53,183 nt of DNA. Source: Bacteroidales bacterium UBA1800. Its GTDB lineage: Bacteria > Bacteroidota > Bacteroidia > Bacteroidales > VadinHA17. The translations under genes were made by a program, and so were the position numbers. The notes under the pieces are model-generated. The model ran no database searches. It had not been told where the DNA came from and worked only from the letters and a program-made list of their open reading frames with translations. The DNA lies in contig DCFQ01000085.1 in the NCBI GenBank assembly GCA_002319915.1, positions 13,877 to 67,059 on the forward strand, written 5' to 3'. This document shows positions 41,793 through 51,042 of the stretch, piece by piece. The stretch's first letter is position 1. Each line of letters begins with the position of its first letter.

Positions 41793-44700
41793 ATGTCTTT
41801 TCTGCATAACATAAGGACTGTTGCACAGTACGAATCCAGGACCCTGAGAAGAAGCTGGTTCTTCCGGCTTTTTTCAGTGGGAGGGCTGGTAATTATGACC
41901 TTTATGAACATAGGCCTCTTCTCACCGGTGGGAGGAGATTCATGGGGTCTTCAGGCCATTTCGTCTTCGGTTCCCTATGTCAACCTTTACCTTCTGAATA
42001 TAGGCCAGGCCATCGTAGTCATTTTCCTTGCCGCCGATTTCCTCCGCCGCGATAAAAAGCTCGACACGAGCGAGGTCCTTTACACCCGTTCCATGTCGAA
42101 CCTGGAATATATCCTCGGCAAGACATGGGGAATAATCCGTCTCTTCCTTTTCCTTGATGCAATTATCCTCAGCATAGGGCTGCTGATGAATATAATATCG
42201 ACCGACATGTCGGTCGACCTGTTGTCGTACCTGCAGTACCTTCTCATTATATGTGTCCCGACGATCGTCTTCAGCCTGGGAGTGGCATTCGTGCTGATGC
42301 AGGTAATAAGGAACCAGGCGGTAACCTTCATGGTGCTTCTCGGCTATGCGGCCCTCGATATGTTCTACCTGTATTACAGGGCTGGCTGGATCTTCGACTA
42401 CATGGCGTTCAACCTTCCGCTCGTGAAGTCGGGCATAGCCGGGTTCGGCAATTCCGGATTAATAGCAAACCAGAGGCTGCTTTACCTTTTTTCCGGGTTC
42501 GCCCTCGTAATGGTCACTGCCCTCTTGTTCAAGCGCCTTCCCCAATCAAAACTTCAAAGAGTAGTCACCACTATTCTGCTCATCCTGTGTTCGATCGGGG
42601 CTATATTTGCAGGGTTTGGCACCTGGAACACGCACAGTGCAAGGATCCGCGACAAAAAGCAGGTGATCGAAACGAACAGGGCCTTTGAAAACAGGAAATT
42701 CCCCGTGATCGAAACGGCATCGATCGACCTGGTCCATAAAGGAAAGACCATTGAGGCTTCAGCATCCCTCACGATCGCCAATGAGAACAGGGAGGACCTA
42801 GAAACTTACCTGTTCTCGCTGAACCCTTCTCTCAGGGTTACGGGAATTGAATCCGGGAACAGGGCGCTCGAATTCAAAAGAACTGGGCATATCATTGAGG
42901 CATTACCGGGAAAGAGGCTTGCCCATGGAGAAAAGGACAGCCTGAAAATAAGCTATACCGGCGCGGTTAATGAAGAATTCTGCTATCCTGATTACAGCGA
43001 GAGTTCAAAGTCCAATCCGTACATGATTGCGATGCTGGTGATAAATAAAAGGCAGGCTTTCCTGACTGATGATTTTGTCCTGCTCACACCTGAATCCCAC
43101 TGGTATCCTGTGGCAGGTCTGAATTATTATCCCTCCGACCCGGCAAGGATAAAAGTTGATTTCACAAGGTATAAGCTTCGTGTCAAAAGCAGGGACGGGC
43201 TTACTGCGGTTTCACAGGGCAGGGTAAAAAAAGATGAAGGCCATTTTTCATTTGCTCCGGAAGAACCCCTTACCGGGCTAACGCTTGCAATCGGAAACTA
43301 CATGATCGATTCACTTAAAGCAGGCTCTGTTGAGTACCTGAGCTACCATTTCCCGGGGAATGACTATTACAGGAAGAGCCTGTCGGCGCTGAAGGACACC
43401 CTTCCCCAGCTGATATCGGGGATAATGAGGGATCTGGAAACCGATTTCTCCGCAAGGTATCCCTTTTCCACCCTCAGCCTGGTAGAGGTGCCGGTGCAGT
43501 TCTATTCCTTTCCAAGGATGAGCACTCAAACCCGTGCAGAGGTCCAGCCTGCTATGGTACTGCTTCCCGAAAAGCTGTCGACCCTCGAGGGGGCCGGTTT
43601 CGGCAAACGTATAACGAGGCAGAAGAAAAGAATGGTCAGGAACAACGAGGTCCTCACCGATAAAGAGATACAGCTGAGGGTTTTCCAAAATTTTGTCCAG
43701 AATACCTTCATTACCGGCGAACAATTCAGGTACAGGAACGGTGTCGCCTGGAATGAACCGGTGAGGTACCGGCTCGGGTCGAGCTTCTACTTCTTCAAGA
43801 ACAACTTCTGGTCCGACGAGTTCCCGGTGATAAACGCGGTGTTTGAGACTCATCTTCAGAAGGCTAAGGCACCGGAGCAATCGGGCTTTTTCGGATTCTC
43901 ATCCTCGCTGACGGAGAACGACCAGGCAAACCTTTACCTAAAGAAGGCATCCTTCAGGGATGTACTTGCCTCAAACCCGTTGGGCGATACGCTCAGGCAG
44001 GTACTTACCGTGAAAGGGGATTACCTTTTCAATCTCTTCAGGGAGAAGGCCGGGATCGATAAGTTCGACATATGGTTCCGGGATTATATGAACGGAAACC
44101 GGTTCCGAAGCATCAACATTGCCGATCTGAACGACACAATCTCAAGAAAATTCGGTTTTGAATTCTACCCGTTCCTCGAAGACTGGTTCAACAGGAAGGA
44201 CCAGCCCGGATTCAGCTTTTCGAGGCTGACCGCCTCCGAGATAATCGTGGCCGACCGGACCAGGTACCAAATCACATTCGTCGCCTCCAACGCTGAAGCT
44301 GTATCCGGGCTCTTCAATATATCGGTCAGGACTGGCGCCGATGCAGGAGGCAGGGATAATGCCTCCATTAATTTTGGAGGGGAACGCGTTACCATTTCAG
44401 TGCAGGGAAGGGGAATGGAAGCATCGGACATTTCGAAGATAGTGATGCTTGCCCCGCATGAGACGAAGAGGATAGGATTGGTAACGGATGCCCAGCCAAG
44501 GGAAATCAGGATCAACACGTTATTCTCAATGAACCTGCCCGGGGTGATTGCACTTCCGGTCAGCAACATATCGAAAAAGAGGGAAAACCAGGCAGAATTT
44601 GACGGTGAAGAGCTCCTTGCCTCTCCCCCGGGTCCTGCCAACAGTCACGAGATCATCGTGGATAACGAGGATCCGGGATTCAGCAGGGGCGAACAGCAGG

Positions 44701-45203
44701 CAGTAATTCCGCTTAAGCGGCTGCTTGGGATCAATTATAACGGAAGGCAGGAGTACCAGGAGATCAGGATGTGGAACCTCCCCGATTACTGGCAGCCGGT
44801 CGTGAAAGCAGAGTATTTCGGGAAATATATCCTTTCAGCAGTCTATACTACCGGAGGAAAGGGTGACAAGAGCATTTCATGGACCACTCCGGTTCCATCA
44901 CCCGGGTATTACAATATTTATTGCTATGTCGGGAAGCCCGCCGACCAGGTCAGGATAGGCAGCAACGAAGGGGATCAGGATGAAGAGAACAGGGGACACA
45001 GCCCCAGCCAGGATATGCACTATAAGGTTTACAGCGATGAAGGGGTGGAGGAGATCACTGTCGACTATGACAACGCCGAGAACGGGTGGAACCTTCTTGG
45101 GAAGTATCGTCTCACGTCAGATTCTGCACGGGTGGTGCTGACAAACCAGTCAACGGGCAGGGTAGTCGTCGGTGATGCTATAAGGTGGGTGAAGGCGGAT
45201 TAA
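41793..45203 (+). CDS. ABC-2 permease fused to M1-peptidase-like and golvesin-like domains
   Basis: The 1136-residue protein (ATG 41793) is a three-part fusion. Residues about 1-290 have some seven membrane spans of an ABC-2 permease (RTLRRSWFFRLF, LNIGQAIVVIFLAADFLRRDKKLDTSEVLYTR). About 310-830 resemble the M1 aminopeptidase fold (LKISYTGAVNEEFCYPDYSES, LTPESHWYPVAGLNYYP, YPFSTLSLVEVPVQFYSFPRM), but I find no HExxH zinc motif, so it is probably catalytically dead. About 952-1136 are golvesin-like (EIIVDNEDPGF...GRVVVGDAIRWVK). The outer domains would lie outside the inner membrane, perhaps binding the exported substrate. Substrate unknown. Confidence 0.85.
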   Translation: MSFLHNIRTVAQYESRTLRRSWFFRLFSVGGLVIMTFMNIGLFSPVGGDSWGLQAISSSVPYVNLYLLNIGQAIVVIFLAADFLRRDKKLDTSEVLYTRSMSNLEYILGKTWGIIRLFLFLDAIILSIGLLMNIISTDMSVDLLSYLQYLLIICVPTIVFSLGVAFVLMQVIRNQAVTFMVLLGYAALDMFYLYYRAGWIFDYMAFNLPLVKSGIAGFGNSGLIANQRLLYLFSGFALVMVTALLFKRLPQSKLQRVVTTILLILCSIGAIFAGFGTWNTHSARIRDKKQVIETNRAFENRKFPVIETASIDLVHKGKTIEASASLTIANENREDLETYLFSLNPSLRVTGIESGNRALEFKRTGHIIEALPGKRLAHGEKDSLKISYTGAVNEEFCYPDYSESSKSNPYMIAMLVINKRQAFLTDDFVLLTPESHWYPVAGLNYYPSDPARIKVDFTRYKLRVKSRDGLTAVSQGRVKKDEGHFSFAPEEPLTGLTLAIGNYMIDSLKAGSVEYLSYHFPGNDYYRKSLSALKDTLPQLISGIMRDLETDFSARYPFSTLSLVEVPVQFYSFPRMSTQTRAEVQPAMVLLPEKLSTLEGAGFGKRITRQKKRMVRNNEVLTDKEIQLRVFQNFVQNTFITGEQFRYRNGVAWNEPVRYRLGSSFYFFKNNFWSDEFPVINAVFETHLQKAKAPEQSGFFGFSSSLTENDQANLYLKKASFRDVLASNPLGDTLRQVLTVKGDYLFNLFREKAGIDKFDIWFRDYMNGNRFRSINIADLNDTISRKFGFEFYPFLEDWFNRKDQPGFSFSRLTASEIIVADRTRYQITFVASNAEAVSGLFNISVRTGADAGGRDNASINFGGERVTISVQGRGMEASDISKIVMLAPHETKRIGLVTDAQPREIRINTLFSMNLPGVIALPVSNISKKRENQAEFDGEELLASPPGPANSHEIIVDNEDPGFSRGEQQAVIPLKRLLGINYNGRQEYQEIRMWNLPDYWQPVVKAEYFGKYILSAVYTTGGKGDKSISWTTPVPSPGYYNIYCYVGKPADQVRIGSNEGDQDEENRGHSPSQDMHYKVYSDEGVEEITVDYDNAENGWNLLGKYRLTSDSARVVLTNQSTGRVVVGDAIRWVKAD

Positions 45204-45235
45204 AACCAAAGGCGCAAGGTGGGTTTGTATGATTG

Positions 45236-45255
45236 TCCCGACGCGTTGGTCGGGA
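45236..45255. repeat. Hairpin TCCCGAC-GCGTTG-GTCGGGA
   Basis: Perfect 7-bp inverted repeat with a 6-nt loop, of the same TCCCGA...TCGGGA family as 6924, 6985 and 19199. It lies 32 nt after the fusion permease stop and may end its transcript. Confidence 0.6.
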
Positions 45256-45276
45256 TCTGCGCTTAGCTCCGACACT

Positions 45277-45308
45277 ATTGCATGAGTGCATGATTGCACG
45301 ATTGCACG
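45277..45308 (+). repeat. Four tandem 8-bp units, ATTGCATG/ATTGCACG type
   Basis: Consecutive octamers ATTGCATG, AGTGCATG, ATTGCACG, ATTGCACG fill 45277-45308, ending 23 nt before the TolC start codon. Units 3 and 4 are identical and the others differ by one or two bases. Their place in the presumed promoter/leader suggests a regulatory or slippage-prone tract. Confidence 0.65.
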
Positions 45309-45331
45309 ACATATAACTTAACAGACCGGAT

Positions 45332-46804
45332 ATGAGAAATCAGAGATTTAAAACAGGGACCATATTAATGTTCATCATAATCTCCCTTTCAGCGTATTCC
45401 CAGCAGGGACTGACACTCGAACAGGCGCTGAGCATCGCCGAGACGAACAGCCCGAACATGAAACGAACGAAGCTTGCCCTGGTCAGAAGCCAGGAGAACC
45501 TGAACGCCCAGACTGCCGCCCTGAAATCGAACTTCTCGTTTTCTGTCAACCCGCTGGAATATAGCCAGGACAGGACCTTCAACGATCTTATCTCAAAATG
45601 GAATTCAACGAAAACCACGCAGAGCTACGGCCTTTTCACGGTATCACAGCCGGTTATCTGGACCGACGCGAGGATCTCGCTCGAAAACCGGTTCGGCTAT
45701 ACCGACTCCTACTCGGAATTCTCCGGCTCCACAACTAAAGGTTTCAGCAACAACCTTTCACTCAGCATCGACCAGCCCCTCTTCACATATAACAGGTCAA
45801 AGCTTGCCCTGAAAGAGCTTCAGCTGGCTCTTGAGAACTCGAGGCTCGATTATGCCATTCAGCTGCTTGCCCTCGAAAAGAACGTCGCACAGGCCTTCTA
45901 CTATGTTTACCAGCAGCAGCAAAGTCTTGAAATTGCCAGGCAGGCTTATGATAACATGCAGAAGAGCTACCAGGTGATCAGGAATAAGGTGGATGCCGGG
46001 ATCTCAGCCAGGGAGGAGATGTTCCAGGCCGAACTGAACCTATCCACAACTAAATCGGATTTTGAGAACAAGCAGGTTTCACTCGAGAATGCCAAGGACG
46101 ATTTCAAGCTGCTTGTCGGCATCAGCCTGTACGACGACATAATAGTTCTCCCGAATATCGCCGTGGATACGGTGAAGGTGGATATCGGTTTCGCCATCGA
46201 CCAGGGGCTGGCGAACAGGATGGAACTGAGACAAAGGGCTATCTCGGTCGAGAACTCCCAGTTCGACCTGATCCAGACAAAAGCGATCAACGAATTTAAG
46301 GGGAACCTTGGGCTGTCGATCGGGCTCTTCGGCGACAACCAGAAGTTCGGGGATGTCTATTCCAGTCCGACTGACAATGAAGCCGTTTCAGTCTCCCTGA
46401 CAATTCCGGTCTGGGACTGGGGCGAGAAGAAATCCAGGATCAAGGCTGCACAGGCAAGCATCGAATCCGAAAAAATATCCCTCCAGGATGAACAGAACAA
46501 TATTGTGATCGAGATCCGAAAGGTCTACAGGAACCTTATCAACCTCAGGAACCAGATCGGGATTGCCCGGCAGTCGGTAACCAACGCCCAGCTGACATAT
46601 GACCTCAACCTTGAAAAATACAAGAATGGCGACCTCACCGGGATGGACCTAAATATCTACCAGAACCAGCTGTCGGAAAAGCAGCTCTCCTATACCAATG
46701 CCTTGATATCATACAAGCTTGAGCTTCTGAATCTTAAGATCCAGACGCTCTACGATTTTGAAAAGCACGAACCTGTTTCTCCCGTAACCGAAGTGAAAAA
46801 ATAA
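45332..46804 (+). CDS. TolC-family outer-membrane efflux protein
   Basis: The 490-residue protein has a signal peptide (about 1-24, ending SLSAYSQ) and two halves of the outer-membrane efflux domain with long coiled-coil helices (LTLEQALSIAETNSPNMKRTKLALVRSQENLNAQ, and SVSLTIPVWDWGEKKSRIKAAQASIESEKI). It forms the outer-membrane duct for the RND pumps downstream. It is the first gene of the operon and precedes the adaptor by 8 nt. Confidence 0.94.
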   Translation: MRNQRFKTGTILMFIIISLSAYSQQGLTLEQALSIAETNSPNMKRTKLALVRSQENLNAQTAALKSNFSFSVNPLEYSQDRTFNDLISKWNSTKTTQSYGLFTVSQPVIWTDARISLENRFGYTDSYSEFSGSTTKGFSNNLSLSIDQPLFTYNRSKLALKELQLALENSRLDYAIQLLALEKNVAQAFYYVYQQQQSLEIARQAYDNMQKSYQVIRNKVDAGISAREEMFQAELNLSTTKSDFENKQVSLENAKDDFKLLVGISLYDDIIVLPNIAVDTVKVDIGFAIDQGLANRMELRQRAISVENSQFDLIQTKAINEFKGNLGLSIGLFGDNQKFGDVYSSPTDNEAVSVSLTIPVWDWGEKKSRIKAAQASIESEKISLQDEQNNIVIEIRKVYRNLINLRNQIGIARQSVTNAQLTYDLNLEKYKNGDLTGMDLNIYQNQLSEKQLSYTNALISYKLELLNLKIQTLYDFEKHEPVSPVTEVKK

Positions 46805-46812
46805 CAGAAAAT

Positions 46813-47874
46813 ATGTCACCAATGAAAAGTCTCTTTTTAATATCTGCTGCAGCTTTCCTGTTAACGGCAGGATGCAGGAACAATGATCAGAACCTGAAGG
46901 CTGACGTTGAAATCCCTGTCACTGTCGAGGATATCCGGCTCAGGCCTATCGATGAGTTTATCAATACCACCGGAACGGTGATCCCTAAAGGAGATATCGA
47001 GATCAAATCCCGGATCACAGCTTCCTACTTTCTTGAAAACAACCCACGCACGGGAAGGCCCTGGCAGATGGGCGACCGGATACAGGCCGGTGAGCTGATT
47101 GTCCGGCTCGAAGACAGGGAATATGTCAATTCGGTCAAGCTGGAGACCAATGAGCTCAACCTTGAACTCTCTGAAAGCGAGCTGAAGAAGCAGGAATCGC
47201 TCTATGAGAAAGGCGGGGTGACACAGAAGGAGCTTAAGACCGCGAGCATCAACTATGAGAATGCAAAGACCAACGTTGAGACCGCAAGGCTCCAGATGGA
47301 AAAGACGAAGGTTACGGCCCCGATCACCGGCGTCATTGTCGACCTTCCCTATCATACCCAGGGCACGCAGGTCGAGACCGGCCTGACAATTGCCAAGATC
47401 ATGGATTACAAGGTTATGTACATGGATGTGCAGCTGCCTGAGAAGTACATAAACATCATTAAGCCGGGCCAGAGCGTCTTCATCACAAACTACACCCTGC
47501 CTAACGATACTATCGAGGGCACCATCACCCAGCTTTCCCCGGCAATCAATGCCGACACAAGGACCTTCAAGGGGAATGTCTCGATTAATAATGAGAGCGC
47601 CCTGTTAAGACCCGGAATGTTCGTGAAGGCTGACATCATTACAAGCCACAAGGATTCGACAATAGTGATCCCGAAAAATATAATCCTATCGCGCCAGAAG
47701 GGAAAGACCGTATTCGTCGTGGACCGTGGCGTTGCTGCTGAACGGGTGATAACAACCGGGCTTGAGAACATAAATGATATCGAGGTTGTGAGTGGGCTGG
47801 CAAAGGAGGAGAGGCTCGTAACCGCAGGATTCGAGACGCTCAGCAACAGGTCGAAGGTTAAAATCATCAAGTAG
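46813..47874 (+). CDS. RND efflux periplasmic adaptor lipoprotein
   Basis: A 353-residue membrane-fusion protein. The lipobox LTAGC places the lipidated Cys at residue 21. It has an alpha hairpin (LETNELNLELSESELKKQESLYEKGGVTQKEL...), lipoyl-like halves (ITASYFLEN..., VTAPITGVIVDL) and the beta-barrel/MP domains (YTLPNDTIEGTITQLSPAINADTRTFKGNV). It links TolC to the RND permeases. A second ATG at 46822 is possible. Confidence 0.95.
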   Translation: MSPMKSLFLISAAAFLLTAGCRNNDQNLKADVEIPVTVEDIRLRPIDEFINTTGTVIPKGDIEIKSRITASYFLENNPRTGRPWQMGDRIQAGELIVRLEDREYVNSVKLETNELNLELSESELKKQESLYEKGGVTQKELKTASINYENAKTNVETARLQMEKTKVTAPITGVIVDLPYHTQGTQVETGLTIAKIMDYKVMYMDVQLPEKYINIIKPGQSVFITNYTLPNDTIEGTITQLSPAINADTRTFKGNVSINNESALLRPGMFVKADIITSHKDSTIVIPKNIILSRQKGKTVFVVDRGVAAERVITTGLENINDIEVVSGLAKEERLVTAGFETLSNRSKVKIIK

Positions 47875-47879
47875 TCAAA

Positions 47880-50800
47880 ATGCAGAGAATAGCTCAATTC
47901 GCTGTTAAATACCCTGTTACGGTCATGATGCTTGTACTGGGTATTGTCCTGCTGGGTTTTATTTCATTCGGCAAGCTCGGAACAGATCTTTTCCCGGACC
48001 TCAATAATCCGAAGATCTATGTCGAGCTGAAAGCCGGCGAAAGGCCCCCTGAGGAAATTGAGAAGAATTATGTCGATCAGATAGAATCGCTCGCGATGCG
48101 GCAGACCGATGTCATCCAGGTATCATCGGTCTCCCGGCCGGGATCGGCTGTCATTACTGTGGAGTACGACTGGAAAAAGGATATGGATGAGGCCTTCCTC
48201 GATCTTCAGAAAGAGCTCACAGCCTTCAGCCAGAATTCTGATCTCGAAAGCTTTACGATATCACAGTACGATCCCAATGCGGCTCCCGTGATGGTTGTCG
48301 GCCTTAAGAACGACAGGATGACCAATCTGGATGACCTCAGGAAAGTCGCTGAGAACTACATCAGGAATGAGCTCATAAGGATCGAAGGTATAGCCGATGT
48401 GAGGCTTGCCGGAAAAGAGGAAAGCGAAGTAGTGATCGAAACTAACAAATACATCCTGGAATCTTTCGGGCTGACCACCGATGCCATATCGGCCCAGATA
48501 ATGAACTATAACAGGAATGTTTCGGGCGGATCGATCGTCGATATGGGACTGAAATACACCATCAAGGGGGTAAGCGTTCTCAAGGACCTGAACGACCTGG
48601 GAAATATCATCGTAGGCTTTAAAAGAAATTCCACCGGCACATCTGCCTCCTCTCTTCAGGCCCAGGGTTCCCAGGCTACAACGTCAGCAAGGGATGTCCC
48701 TGTCTACCTGAGGGATATTGCCACCATACACTTTGCAAACAAGGACCCGCAGAATATCGTGACCATTGACGGAGAGCGCTGCATAGGCCTCTCCATCTAC
48801 AAGGAACCGAAGTACAATACCGTCGATGCGGTCAGGAGCCTCGATAAGGCATTCGCTGACCTGTCGAGAGCGCTTCCGGGCTATGAGTTCATAAAGGTCC
48901 ATGACCAGGGGAACTACATTCACGGGGCAATCACCGAAGTCCAGAACACATTGCTTATCGGGATCCTTCTTGCGGTCTTTGTCCTTTACATCTTCCTCAG
49001 AAGGATCGGAACGACAATGGTCATCAGCGTGGCAATCCCTATTTCAATAGTTGCCACTTTTAACCTGATGTATTTTAATCACCTGACCCTCAACATCATG
49101 ACACTGGGAGGGCTTGCGCTCGGGGCGGGAAGGCTGGTTGACGATGCCATAGTGGTTCTCGAAAACATCACCCGGCACAGGGAAGAAGGGATGCCGCTCA
49201 GGGATGCAGTGATCAAAGGGACGGGTGAAGTGGGAGGAGCCATCACGGCCTCTACCATAACCACGATCGTGGTCTTTCTTCCCATAGTTTACCTGCACGG
49301 GGCGTCGGGCGAGATGTTCAAAGACCAGGCGTGGACAGTCGCTTTTGCACTTATCTCTTCCCTGGTAGTCGCAATGCTGGTGATCCCGATGCTGGTGTCG
49401 ACGTTGTTCTCCGACAGGAAGAAGAAAGCAGAGGTGACCACGCCTCTTAAGTTCCTATGGTATAAAGGATTCCTTGAGAAAACCCTGGACCGGAGGGGAC
49501 TGGTGATCCTGCTTTCAGTTGCCCTGCTTGCGGTTTCCGCCCTGCTTGTACCCCGCCTCGGCAGTGAATTCATGCCGCGATCGGAATCGGCCGAGTTCAC
49601 GGTTAAGCTCACCCTGCCTGAAGGCACCGACCTTATAAGGACTTTCAGCACTGCTCAGAAGACTGAGGGGATCATCAGGGAGCTCCTTCCCGGGAAAATA
49701 AAGACGATATATACCCAGTCGGGTGAAGAAAACACATCATCTGCAAATTCACCGCAGGGTGAAACCGGGGAGAACACAGCTTCCCTCCGGGTTATGCTGA
49801 CCCCGGATTACGCTTCCCGGACCGAGGATGCCATTGCCCTGACCGAGAACTACCTGAAGAGCGTTCCGGATCTGAAGGTAAGCTTCACAAGAGAGGAGAC
49901 CGCTCTTCAATCCTCGCTCGGGACCACCTCGGCTCCTTTTGCGCTCGAGATTTCCGGGAAGGAATATGATCAGCTTGAAAAGGTGCTGAACGATACACGT
50001 ACCATACTTGCCGGCAACAGGCAGCTCTACAATATAACCACATCCCTTGATGAAGGGACCCCCGAGGTCGAGGTGGCTGTCGACAGGTTCAGGGCCAGCT
50101 ATTACAATGTCCCGGTCGACAATGTGGTAAAGCAGATCAGGGCTTACCTCGAAGGATCGTCTGCCGGTAGCTTTGAAAAGGATGGCGAGCTGAAGGATAT
50201 TACGATCAGGCTGGGAGATATCTCCATCGGCCAGCTCAGGGACCTGATGATCACCGCGGGAAGCGTCAGGGTTCCGCTGAGCGAGCTTGCTGCAGTGAAG
50301 ACGGTCATGACACCGCGTGAGATTACCAGGAGGAACCAGTCGAGAACCTGCTATCTCTATGCAATGGTCAACTCCGGCAAGGCCTTCGACCAGGTAGTCA
50401 GGGAATCGGAAGCTTCCCTCAGGGCACTCAACCTCCCGGTCGATTATAAGATTGAATTTACCGGCGAGGAGCTTAAGAGGAGGGAGTCGATGTCGAACCT
50501 GACATTTGCACTTCTGCTTTCACTGGTGCTCGTCTTCATGGTTCTGGCAGCCCAGTTCGAGTCGGTGATCCAGCCGCTGATCATCATGCTCACAATCCCT
50601 CTGGCAGCTGTCGGAACGATCCTGACCTTCTTCATTCTGGGGAAAAGCCTGAATATGATGGCATATATCGGGATCATAATGCTGGGCGGAATCGCTGTCA
50701 GCAATGCGATTATACTGATCGACAGGATCAATCAGCTCCGGGCGGCGGGGATGGCAAAGAAGGAGGCAATCGTGCTCGGCGGCATGCAGAGGATACGGCC

Positions 50801-51020
50801 CATCCTGATGACGAGCCTTACGACGATCATGGCCCTGATCCCCCTTACGATCGGGTTTGGCGAAAGCGCCTCACTCAGGTCACCCATGGCGCTGGCGGTC
50901 ATCGGAGGACTTTTCTCATCCACACTCCTCACACTGATAGTCATTCCTTCTGTTTACTGGGTAACTGATACCCTGAGCAGCAGGCTGAGCGCCCGAAGGA
51001 CAAATAATGAAAGGAACTGA
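47880..51020 (+). CDS. RND efflux permease (first of a pair)
   Basis: A full-length 1046-residue HAE1/AcrB-like proton-driven pump. It shows TM1 YPVTVMMLVLGIVLLGFISF, the periplasmic porter loops, and TM4 with the proton-relay pair in GAGRLVDDAIVVLEN (Asp421, Asp422). TM10 shows GIIMLGGIAVSNAIILID, where the AcrB-type Lys is Val. Substrate cannot be deduced. The start overlaps nothing and lies 5 nt after the adaptor stop. Confidence 0.95.
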   Translation: MQRIAQFAVKYPVTVMMLVLGIVLLGFISFGKLGTDLFPDLNNPKIYVELKAGERPPEEIEKNYVDQIESLAMRQTDVIQVSSVSRPGSAVITVEYDWKKDMDEAFLDLQKELTAFSQNSDLESFTISQYDPNAAPVMVVGLKNDRMTNLDDLRKVAENYIRNELIRIEGIADVRLAGKEESEVVIETNKYILESFGLTTDAISAQIMNYNRNVSGGSIVDMGLKYTIKGVSVLKDLNDLGNIIVGFKRNSTGTSASSLQAQGSQATTSARDVPVYLRDIATIHFANKDPQNIVTIDGERCIGLSIYKEPKYNTVDAVRSLDKAFADLSRALPGYEFIKVHDQGNYIHGAITEVQNTLLIGILLAVFVLYIFLRRIGTTMVISVAIPISIVATFNLMYFNHLTLNIMTLGGLALGAGRLVDDAIVVLENITRHREEGMPLRDAVIKGTGEVGGAITASTITTIVVFLPIVYLHGASGEMFKDQAWTVAFALISSLVVAMLVIPMLVSTLFSDRKKKAEVTTPLKFLWYKGFLEKTLDRRGLVILLSVALLAVSALLVPRLGSEFMPRSESAEFTVKLTLPEGTDLIRTFSTAQKTEGIIRELLPGKIKTIYTQSGEENTSSANSPQGETGENTASLRVMLTPDYASRTEDAIALTENYLKSVPDLKVSFTREETALQSSLGTTSAPFALEISGKEYDQLEKVLNDTRTILAGNRQLYNITTSLDEGTPEVEVAVDRFRASYYNVPVDNVVKQIRAYLEGSSAGSFEKDGELKDITIRLGDISIGQLRDLMITAGSVRVPLSELAAVKTVMTPREITRRNQSRTCYLYAMVNSGKAFDQVVRESEASLRALNLPVDYKIEFTGEELKRRESMSNLTFALLLSLVLVFMVLAAQFESVIQPLIIMLTIPLAAVGTILTFFILGKSLNMMAYIGIIMLGGIAVSNAIILIDRINQLRAAGMAKKEAIVLGGMQRIRPILMTSLTTIMALIPLTIGFGESASLRSPMALAVIGGLFSSTLLTLIVIPSVYWVTDTLSSRLSARRTNNERN

Positions 51021-51042
51021 AACATACCTTTAGCTGACTGCG

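Noticed and set aside
43311..43880. 189-codon minus-strand frame opposite the fusion permease
   Set aside because: The plus strand encodes a continuous, domain-rich protein here; the minus frame has no recognisable pattern.
45277..45308. Minimal CRISPR-like array
   Set aside because: Units are 8 bp and directly joined with no spacers, and no cas gene is nearby.
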